A program made the position numbers and the translations under genes. DNA of 64,000 nt from UBA4416 sp040387555 (GTDB taxonomy: Bacteria; Bacteroidota; Bacteroidia; B-17B0; Aurantibacillaceae). The stretch covers positions 124,001-188,000 of the forward strand of contig JAZKDO010000005.1 of NCBI GenBank assembly GCA_040387555.1, given 5' to 3'. The notes under the pieces are model-generated. The model searched no databases, was not told where the DNA came from, and worked only from the letters and a program-made list of their open reading frames with translations. Shown here piece by piece: positions 26,903 through 33,776 of the stretch. Within the stretch, counting starts at the first letter, position 1; every line of letters begins with the position of its first letter.

Positions 26903-27859
26903 TTAGATCATTGAAATATCTAACATGCCAGCTAAATCGTCACCGGTAGCATCTTTGTATTCAGATTCAGTTTGTACAAGATTGGTGGTATCTATTTCAT
27001 TATCAAATTCAATATTTTCTAAAGCTGTACGCATAATTCTGTTGATTGCAATGCCAGTTCCAATACCTAAGGTGAATATTATGATTAGATAGTTTGTAAT
27101 TAACAATCCAAAAATTTGTCCGGGAGTTATGGATGAACGCAACTTTATTTCTTTACCATTTTGAATGATTTTTAAATGTCCGATTTCAAATTCGATTAAT
27201 TGTTTATAATACCAAAAGGCATAAATTCCAAGAGTAAGAATTGTTAAAAAAAAGCCTTTTAATTTTATTAAAAATAATTCTGAGCCTTCTCCATCAAACC
27301 TAAATTCTATATTACCAAAGCGTGTATGACTCATAATGTATTTGCTGACTTTAACCTGCATCCATGAGCCATAAATACCTAAAGTAATTAATGTTAAAAA
27401 CCCTTCTAATAAAAAAAGCCCAATGAATTCTTTCAAAATACCTCTGTATCCAAAATGAATTCCTCGCCAGGAGGTTCTTGATAAACGGTATTTATTAGAG
27501 CCATGAATCGCTATTGGAATTAAAAACAAGATGGCTACATAGAATAAGATCATACCTATAATCATCAATGGTATTATTTTTGAAAACACACACAATAATA
27601 AAAGAATGTATAGACCTAAAATGATTCCCACAGCTTTTATAAATCCAACAAACATTTCTTTACCAGTGCCATGAAAAACAAATCGCGTACCAGTATATTC
27701 GCTTTCTCCATATATATACTTTAAATACGAAGCTCGTGCCCACGGATAATATATGCCAATGGTTAGAGCTGTTAAAATGTTATTCATAATACGTAGGCCT
27801 ACTAATTGACCATGATCACCATTAAACTTTAACAATTTTTTAAATTCTGTGTTTTCCAT
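26903..27859 (-). CDS. YjgN/DUF898 family polytopic membrane protein
   Basis: 318 aa with about six membrane helices. The N-terminus FKKLLKFNGDHGQLVGL and the repeated ITLGIYxPW / ITLGIYGSW / LTLGIYAFWYYKQ segments are the hallmark of the DUF898 (YjgN) family, which holds three related units. The function of the family is not established. Just upstream of the M48 protease gene and starting the two-gene minus-strand operon, it may recruit or regulate that protease. The divergent M16 protease gene begins 146 bp away. Confidence 0.88.
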   Translation of the reverse strand: MENTEFKKLLKFNGDHGQLVGLRIMNNILTALTIGIYYPWARASYLKYIYGESEYTGTRFVFHGTGKEMFVGFIKAVGIILGLYILLLLCVFSKIIPLMIIGMILFYVAILFLIPIAIHGSNKYRLSRTSWRGIHFGYRGILKEFIGLFLLEGFLTLITLGIYGSWMQVKVSKYIMSHTRFGNIEFRFDGEGSELFLIKLKGFFLTILTLGIYAFWYYKQLIEFEIGHLKIIQNGKEIKLRSSITPGQIFGLLITNYLIIIFTLGIGTGIAINRIMRTALENIEFDNEIDTTNLVQTESEYKDATGDDLAGMLDISMI

Positions 27860-27957
27860 ATTTTTTAGTTTTTAGTTATTTAAATATAGTTTATTTATTT
27901 TAGAATGAATAGTTGTTCCCTGTTTATAAGAAGCATTTTTTAATGATAAGCGGTTAG

Positions 27958-27986
27958 TTGGAAAATGGTAATTTTATTTATATTCG
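27958..27986 (+). promoter_or_regulatory. Candidate promoter of the M16 peptidase gene
   Basis: TTG at 27958-27960, an 18-bp spacer, and TATATTCG at 27979-27986 (one mismatch to TAnnTTTG). It lies 19 bp before the ATG at 28005. Confidence 0.3.
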
Positions 27987-28004
27987 TTAGATAATAAATA
28001 AAAT

Positions 28005-30953
28005 ATGATCCATTTAAAATCTTTTTTGCCACTTGTTTTAATTCTCGTTATTAACTGCGCAGATGCTCAAACAAAGCCTGTTTCTAAACCTAAAGATGGT
28101 TCTCCGGTTCCTTCTCTCAATTTTGAATACGCGTTGAATGATCCATTTAAAGCCAGAATATATACTCTTAAAAACGGAATGAAAGTATATATGAGTGTTT
28201 ATAAAAACGCGCCACGCATACAAACATATATTGCTGTGAGAGCTGGAAGTAAAAATGACCCTTCTAACGCAACCGGTTTAGCTCATTATTTAGAGCATAT
28301 GGTTTTTAAAGGAACTGATAAATTTGGAACAAAGGATTTTGCAAAAGAATCAATTGAGATTACTAAAATTGAAAATTTGTATGAAACATATCGTCTTACA
28401 AAAGATGAAGGAAAACGAAAAAAGATTTATCATCAAATTGATAGTATCTCTGGGGTAGCAGCAAAATATGCCATTGCTAATGAGTATGATAAAATGATGG
28501 CCGGTATCGGTGGTCAGGGAACAAATGCCTTTACTTCATTTGATCAAACAGTTTATGTGAATGATATCCCTTCCAATCAGCTTGAAAATTTTTTGAAAAT
28601 AGAAGCTGAACGTTACCGTAAACCTGTATTACGTTTGTTTCATACAGAACTTGAAGCAGTTTACGAAGAAAAAAACAGAGGATTGGATAGCGACAATAGC
28701 AAACTATGGGAAGCGGTTTTTGCCGGATTATTTACTAACCATAATTATGGAAAGCAAACTACTATTGGAACAATTGATCATTTAAAAAATCCTTCAATGA
28801 AGGAGATCATGAAATATTTTAATGCCAATTATGTTCCAAATAATATGGCATTATGTTTAAGTGGTGATTTTGATCCTGATCAGACCATTAAGTTGATTGA
28901 GAAACATTTTGGTTCCATGCCTTCAAAGCCGGTAACACCCTACACATATGAGAAAGAGTCTCCAATTATTCAAAAAATAGTAAAAGAAATAATAGGACCT
29001 GATGCTGCAAATTTGGCAATGGCATGGCGCTTTGCCGGCACTGACACAAAAGATGCCGACATGATTACTTTAATTAATTTGCTTTTAGTTAACGGAAGAG
29101 CAGGATTATTAGACCTCAATTTAAATCAGCAACAAAAAGTATTGAACAGTGGAGGATTTGCATATGTGTTAAAGGATTACTCTACACACATATTATTTGC
29201 TGAACCAAAGGAAGGACAAACCTTAGAGGAAGTTGAAAAATTGTTATTAGATCAACTCGAATTACTAAAAAAAGGATCATTCCCTGATTGGCTAATGAGT
29301 GCAGTAATAACGGATTTAAAGCTTCAGAAAACAAAAGAACTGGAAAATAACCAGTCACGTGCGATGGCTTTTGTAGATGCTTTTGTAAATGATACAAAAT
29401 GGCAACAATCAGTTAATATGGTTGAGCGTTTATCAAAAATCACAAAACAGGAAGTAATAGATTTTACCAAAGCAAATTACAATCAAAATAATTATGTGGT
29501 GGTTTACAAACGAATCGGAGAAGATAAAAACATTCAGAAGGTTGAAAAGCCTCAAATCACGCCGGTGGAAGTGAACAGAGACGATCAATCACCTTTTGTA
29601 AAAAATATCTTAACGGCTAAAACTGCTGATATGCAACCAAAGTTTATTGATTATGAAAAGGATCTGATAAAAACAACCATGAATGGGAATATTCCGTTAT
29701 TGTATAGTCAGAATACCGAAAACCAGTTATTTGATCTGTATTATGCATTTGACATGGGAACTAATAATGATAAATTATTGCCTGTAGCCATTGATTATAT
29801 TCCTTACCTGGGTACCAGTAAATTAACGCCGGCTGAGGTTCAGCAGGAATTTTACAAACTTGGATGTTCTTTTAATGTGTTTAATTCAGATAATCAAACG
29901 TGGGTTAGCTTAACGGGATTAAATGAAAATTTTGAAAAAGCAACCCGTTTATTTGAAGAGTTGTTTGTTGATCCTAAAATTGATGAAGCTATTCTTAAAA
30001 ACCTGGTATCAGATATTTTGAAAAAACGAAGCGATGCTAAACAACAAAAAGGAACAATACTTCAAAAAATGATGGTAAATTATGCGAAGTATGGGGCATT
30101 AAATCCTGCTACTAATATTTTATCTGAGGATGACTTAAATAAACTTCAGCCCGCTCAGTTGGCCGAATTAATTAAATCCTTAATGACCTATCAGCACAAG
30201 ATTTTATATTACGGACCAAAATTAGTTGGAGATATAAAAGAATCATTGAATAAAATGCATACTGTTCCAGCAAGTGGCTTAAAACCTTGCCCTCCTGAAA
30301 CTAATTTCGTAACACAGGTGTTCAATAACACGGTATACGTGGTGGATTACGATATGAAGCAAGCGGAAATAGTTATTTTAACTGAAGGCGATAAGTATGA
30401 TGCAAAAAATGCTCCGTTGATCAATATGTATAATGAATATTTTGGAGGTGGCATGAGCTCTGTGGTATTTCAGGATCTTCGAGAATCAAAAGCATTAGCG
30501 TATTCCTGTTATTCAACTTACAGAGGACCAAAAGATCCGAAATTGCCGTTTTATAATTTCTCATACATAGGTTCACAGGCCGATAAATTACCTGAAGCAA
30601 TGGGTGGGATGATGAATTTATTAAATAATGTTCCTAAGTCGGATATCTCTTTTGGCGCAGCAAAAGAAGCCATTCTGCAAAATATAAGAACTGAACGAAT
30701 CAATAAAGCCGATATTTTATTTGATTATTTAAATGCTGAAAAGTTTGGAATTAAAACAGACATCAGAAAAGATGTTTACGCGGAGGTTGCAACAATGACA
30801 TACGATGACATCAAAAAATTTCAGGATGAAAAAATAAAAAATAAACCCGCTTCTATTTTGGTATTAGGAAAAAAGGATTTATTAGATATTAAGACATTAG
30901 AAAAATATGGAACTGTGAAGTATTTAACTTTAAAAGATGTTTTTGGATATTAA
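28005..30953 (+). CDS. M16 (insulinase/pitrilysin-like) zinc peptidase, exported
   Basis: 982 aa with a signal peptide (about 1-22). The first M16 unit carries the inverted zinc motif HYLEH (94-98) and the Glu-rich ELEAVYEE at 215-222, which supplies the third ligand. A first C-terminal partner unit, a linker rich in acidic residues and a second pair of M16 units follow to about residue 975; the second pair lacks HxxEH, as is usual for the non-catalytic half that closes the chamber. It would degrade peptides in the periplasm. A strong terminator follows, so it is a single-gene unit. Confidence 0.95.
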   Translation: MIHLKSFLPLVLILVINCADAQTKPVSKPKDGSPVPSLNFEYALNDPFKARIYTLKNGMKVYMSVYKNAPRIQTYIAVRAGSKNDPSNATGLAHYLEHMVFKGTDKFGTKDFAKESIEITKIENLYETYRLTKDEGKRKKIYHQIDSISGVAAKYAIANEYDKMMAGIGGQGTNAFTSFDQTVYVNDIPSNQLENFLKIEAERYRKPVLRLFHTELEAVYEEKNRGLDSDNSKLWEAVFAGLFTNHNYGKQTTIGTIDHLKNPSMKEIMKYFNANYVPNNMALCLSGDFDPDQTIKLIEKHFGSMPSKPVTPYTYEKESPIIQKIVKEIIGPDAANLAMAWRFAGTDTKDADMITLINLLLVNGRAGLLDLNLNQQQKVLNSGGFAYVLKDYSTHILFAEPKEGQTLEEVEKLLLDQLELLKKGSFPDWLMSAVITDLKLQKTKELENNQSRAMAFVDAFVNDTKWQQSVNMVERLSKITKQEVIDFTKANYNQNNYVVVYKRIGEDKNIQKVEKPQITPVEVNRDDQSPFVKNILTAKTADMQPKFIDYEKDLIKTTMNGNIPLLYSQNTENQLFDLYYAFDMGTNNDKLLPVAIDYIPYLGTSKLTPAEVQQEFYKLGCSFNVFNSDNQTWVSLTGLNENFEKATRLFEELFVDPKIDEAILKNLVSDILKKRSDAKQQKGTILQKMMVNYAKYGALNPATNILSEDDLNKLQPAQLAELIKSLMTYQHKILYYGPKLVGDIKESLNKMHTVPASGLKPCPPETNFVTQVFNNTVYVVDYDMKQAEIVILTEGDKYDAKNAPLINMYNEYFGGGMSSVVFQDLRESKALAYSCYSTYRGPKDPKLPFYNFSYIGSQADKLPEAMGGMMNLLNNVPKSDISFGAAKEAILQNIRTERINKADILFDYLNAEKFGIKTDIRKDVYAEVATMTYDDIKKFQDEKIKNKPASILVLGKKDLLDIKTLEKYGTVKYLTLKDVFGY

Positions 30954-30972
30954 TTGATTCTTTTAAATTATT

Positions 30973-31009
30973 AAAAAGGCTCGCTATTTTTAATTAGCGA
31001 GCCTTTTTT
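30973..31009. terminator. Bidirectional Rho-independent terminator
   Basis: A 14-bp stem (AAAAAGGCTCGCTA at 30973-30986 and TAGCGAGCCTTTTT at 30995-31008) carries T/A runs on both sides. It can end the M16 gene and also the glyA transcript from the other side. Confidence 0.9.
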
Positions 31010-31086
31010 GTTTATCTCTTGAACTACATTAAGAACTGACCTTCCTCGGGTTTCCAATTAAGAGTACAACTGTCAATTTTATGTCA

Positions 31087-31106
31087 GTTCGAGCGAAGTC
31101 GAGAAC
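31087..31106. repeat. Short imperfect palindrome of a REP-like type
   Basis: GTTCGAGCGAAGTCGAGAAC lies between the terminator and glyA. The outer arms GTTC/GAAC and the inner arms CGA/TCG can each pair, and the base composition differs from its surroundings. I recall similar TCGAGCGAAGTCGA elements in intergenic regions of other Bacteroidota; only one copy is seen here. Confidence 0.4.
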
Positions 31107-31114
31107 AATAACAA

Positions 31115-32389
31115 TTAATCCTTAAACAAAGGATATTTACTCATCATGGTGTTGATCTTTGACTTTATTTTTGCCAATTCTTTTGGATTATCTTTATTTT
31201 TTAAAGCGGCATCTATAAACTCAACCACTTTTAAACAGTCTTTTTCTTTTAGCCCACGACTAGTAATAGCAGGCGAACCAATACGGATTCCGGAAGTAAC
31301 AAACGGTGATTTATCATCAAACGGTACCATATTTTTATTTACTGTGATATCAGCTTCGCCTAAAGCCTTTTCTGCTTCTTTACCGGTTAATCCTTTACTG
31401 CGCAAATCAATTAACATACAATGATTGTCTGTTCCGCCAGAAATAATTTTGTATCCTTTTTCTACCAAAGCCTTTGCCATGGTTTGAGCGTTTTTAATCA
31501 CCTGCACACAGTAAAGCATGTACTCATCTGATAAGCATTCTCCGTAAGCCACCGCTTTAGCTGCAATCACGTGTTCTAATGGGCCGCCTTGTGTTCCTGG
31601 GAAAACCCCCATGTCCAGGCAGGCACTCATCATTTTTAGTTCCCCTTTAGGTGTTTTATCACCCATCGGATTTTCAAAATCCTTACCCATCATAATCATT
31701 CCACCTCTTGGTCCACGTAATGTTTTGTGAGTAGTAGTGGTTACAATGTGGCAATGAGGTAATGGATCGTTTAAAATACCTTTGGCGATTAATCCTGAAG
31801 GATGTGAAATATCTGCTAATAACAATGCGCCAACAGAATCTGCAATTTTACGTAAACGCTCATAGTCCCAGTCGCGGGAATAAGCAGACGCTCCGCAGAT
31901 GATCATTTTTGGTTTTTCTTTTTTAGCTGTTTCTTCTACTTTATCATAATTTACTTGGCCGGTTTTTTCTTCCACACCATAAAAAGTAGCACGGTATAAT
32001 TTACCTGAAAAGTTAACAGGTGAGCCATGTGTTAAATGTCCGCCATGCGACAAATCAAAACCTAAAATAGTGTCCCCTGGTTTTAAACACGCCAGCATTA
32101 CCGCTGCATTTGCCTGTGCACCAGAGTGAGGTTGAACATTTACCCACACTGCCCCAAATAATTCTTTAGCACGGTCAATAGCTAGTTGCTCTACTTTATC
32201 AACAACTTCACAACCTCCGTAATAGCGTTTATTTGGAAGTCCTTCGGCATATTTATTAGTTAACACGCTACCCATCGCTTTCATCACCTGATCACTAACA
32301 TAGTTTTCGCTTGCAATTAATTCGATGCCTCGTGTCTGCCGGTCTTTTTCTTCTTTAATCAATTTAAAAATAGCGGTGTCTTTTTTCAT
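31115..32389 (-). CDS. glyA: Serine hydroxymethyltransferase
   Basis: 424 aa, typical GlyA. It interconverts serine and glycine with tetrahydrofolate, supplying one-carbon units. Seen are ELIASENYVS (20s), the pyridoxal-phosphate lysine Lys222 in TTTTHKTLRGPRGG, the PHSGAQAN segment (about 87-94) and GVFPGTQGGPLEH. It lies 6 bp after the exosortase-associated membrane protein and is probably read through from the exosortase operon, although a housekeeping gene here is an odd partner. Confidence 0.97.
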   Translation of the reverse strand: MKKDTAIFKLIKEEKDRQTRGIELIASENYVSDQVMKAMGSVLTNKYAEGLPNKRYYGGCEVVDKVEQLAIDRAKELFGAVWVNVQPHSGAQANAAVMLACLKPGDTILGFDLSHGGHLTHGSPVNFSGKLYRATFYGVEEKTGQVNYDKVEETAKKEKPKMIICGASAYSRDWDYERLRKIADSVGALLLADISHPSGLIAKGILNDPLPHCHIVTTTTHKTLRGPRGGMIMMGKDFENPMGDKTPKGELKMMSACLDMGVFPGTQGGPLEHVIAAKAVAYGECLSDEYMLYCVQVIKNAQTMAKALVEKGYKIISGGTDNHCMLIDLRSKGLTGKEAEKALGEADITVNKNMVPFDDKSPFVTSGIRIGSPAITSRGLKEKDCLKVVEFIDAALKNKDNPKELAKIKSKINTMMSKYPLFKD

Positions 32390-32395
32390 AGTAGA

Positions 32396-32878
32396 TTATT
32401 TTTCTTCTTCTGTTTGAAATTTAATATAAAGTTTGCCGGAAGCAATTATAAAAAAAGCAACCAGCGGTGATTGCGCAATACCCATCATCCAGCGACTGAA
32501 TGTATATTCATCACCACCTAATTGGTTATTTATGATGTAATTGTATCCCATTGAAATGCCTGACAAAACTAACAATAAAGCATAAATATAAATAACCCAA
32601 ATGGCATTTTTTTTATTCAGACTTATGAATTTCACGGCAAAGTAACTTGTGAAAAAATAAGCTAAAAAGTAAAGTATAGTAAATGGAAATTTTAGATAAT
32701 AAAGAGATTGATAATCCAAACTACTTAAAAAGGATAAACTATCAGGAAATTTGTAGGTTGAATGTTGGTAATATAAGGTATAAAGTTGGCTGTTAATATT
32801 TACAAACAAAAACTCTCTGCTAAACCCTAAAGCCGCAAAAACACTGATAAATAAGATATATTTTAAACTAGTGTTCAA
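32396..32878 (-). CDS. Exosortase-associated small membrane protein
   Basis: 160 aa starting with TTG at 32878, inside the last codons of the exosortase gene (11-bp overlap); the next Met is far downstream, so the TTG start is favoured. The protein has about four hydrophobic segments (ILFISVFAALGFSREFLF, FTILYFLAYFFTSYFAV, AIWVIYIYALLLVLSGISM, SPLVAFFIIASGKLY). This length, topology and position match the small membrane partner found beside exosortases in Bacteroidota (exosortase F- or X-system associated proteins). Its exact role is unknown; coupling to the exosortase suggests complex formation. Confidence 0.7.
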   Translation of the reverse strand: MNTSLKYILFISVFAALGFSREFLFVNINSQLYTLYYQHSTYKFPDSLSFLSSLDYQSLYYLKFPFTILYFLAYFFTSYFAVKFISLNKKNAIWVIYIYALLLVLSGISMGYNYIINNQLGGDEYTFSRWMMGIAQSPLVAFFIIASGKLYIKFQTEEEK

Positions 32879-33404
32879 TGTGTTGGATATCTGAAAACTT
32901 ATTGACCCATAGCATCCAAAGTCCGAACACAGCGCTGTAAGCTATAAAGGTAAATGTATAGGTATGATTAAAATCCAGGTATTGCGGACAATAATGAGCA
33001 ATTAGAGCGAGAGCTATTATTCTTAAAATATTGATTGAATGAACTATGAGGACACCTAAAGGAAGGTACCAAAATTTATTTTTAATGTTCCCTGGATAAG
33101 CAATGACGAATACAGCAAACAGGAACATTAATGTAATCCCATTACAGGGGCCGCCAATCCAAACACCGTTGGATCCATCAATACCCATAACCTGTACGTC
33201 ATTTACCTCTTTACTGGCAAAGGTATCGTAACCCATTATCTCAAGTATCAATTGACATAAATTGATGATTTTACGAATAAAAAGCTGGTCGCCGTTCGTC
33301 GTTCGTTTTAAAATAAATTCATATAAAAAGTAACTACCGCCATAAAGCAGGGAAGCCAAAATAATAAACGATTGAAATTTATTTTGTTTAAGTTTTTGAA
33401 ACAT
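32868..33404 (-). CDS. Exosortase family protein
   Basis: 178 aa from the ATG at 33404 (MFQKLKQNKF); a longer frame to 33509 overlaps the cargo gene and lacks support. It is a polytopic inner-membrane protein with the exosortase signature: catalytic Cys87 in GGPCNGI, Arg128 in HSINILRII and His147 in DFNHTYTF. Exosortases are transpeptidase-like enzymes that process proteins bearing a C-terminal tripartite signal and are commonly linked to exopolysaccharide genes. The cargo gene directly upstream and the Wzc gene divergent from it support this. Which Bacteroidota subtype (XrtF or XrtX) it is cannot be told from the sequence alone. Confidence 0.88.
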   Translation of the reverse strand: MFQKLKQNKFQSFIILASLLYGGSYFLYEFILKRTTNGDQLFIRKIINLCQLILEIMGYDTFASKEVNDVQVMGIDGSNGVWIGGPCNGITLMFLFAVFVIAYPGNIKNKFWYLPLGVLIVHSINILRIIALALIAHYCPQYLDFNHTYTFTFIAYSAVFGLWMLWVNKFSDIQHIEH

Positions 33405-33407
33405 ATT

Positions 33408-33434
33408 AAAAACCCCCTGCCAAATGGCAAGGGG
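33408..33434 (-). terminator. Terminator/attenuator between cargo and exosortase
   Basis: On the minus strand, CCCCTTGCC, a 4-nt loop, GGCAGGGG and then GTTTTT form a GC-rich hairpin with one bulge and a T tail. It starts 7 bp after the cargo stop and ends 3 bp before the exosortase ATG. Most cargo transcripts should stop here with limited read-through. Confidence 0.75.
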
Positions 33435-33441
33435 TAGAGGA

Positions 33442-33666
33442 TTATAAAGTTTTTTTTTCTTTTTGTTTTGAGAATAGCTTTCTGCCACCGTAAATAGCTC
33501 CAGCAGCAATTAATAATGAAATGCCACCATCAATTGGTACACACGGAGGTGGCCAGCAACCGGGCACATCTCCTCCACCTGGAGGGGGAGGGGGAGGGGG
33601 AAGAGCGACAACTACAACTGTCAAGCCTAAAACAAAAATAAAGGATAGTAAAAATCTGGTATTCAT
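33442..33666 (-). CDS. Small exosortase cargo with PIDGG-type C-terminal sorting signal
   Basis: 74 aa: signal peptide about 1-22, a polyproline run (seven Pro at 23-29), a Gly/Cys-containing segment with two Cys (37 and 42), then VPIDGGISLLIAAGAIYGG and a basic RKLFSKQKEKK tail. This short motif, hydrophobic helix and Lys/Arg tail is a tripartite exosortase signal of the PID-CTERM kind. The mature protein would be only about 20-25 residues, mostly proline. It is directly upstream of the exosortase gene, so it is the likely sole local substrate. The polyproline codons are built on a hexamer repeat (33581-33602). Confidence 0.85.
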   Translation of the reverse strand: MNTRFLLSFIFVLGLTVVVVALPPPPPPPGGGDVPGCWPPPCVPIDGGISLLIAAGAIYGGRKLFSKQKEKKTL

Positions 33667-33749
33667 TAATTGTGATACTTAAATAAAGTGTAAATATATA
33701 AAAAAAGATTCGTACAGGCAATTCAATGCTAAAAATCATGCCAAATTAT

Positions 33750-33757
33750 TATATTTG
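33750..33757 (+). promoter_or_regulatory. Candidate -7 box (TATATTTG)
   Basis: TATATTTG, an exact match to TAnnTTTG, lies 19 bp before the GTG start of the tyrosine kinase gene. It would drive the polysaccharide operon; no clear -33 element is seen. Confidence 0.4.
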
Positions 33758-33776
33758 TATGTTTTAAAACCTTTTC

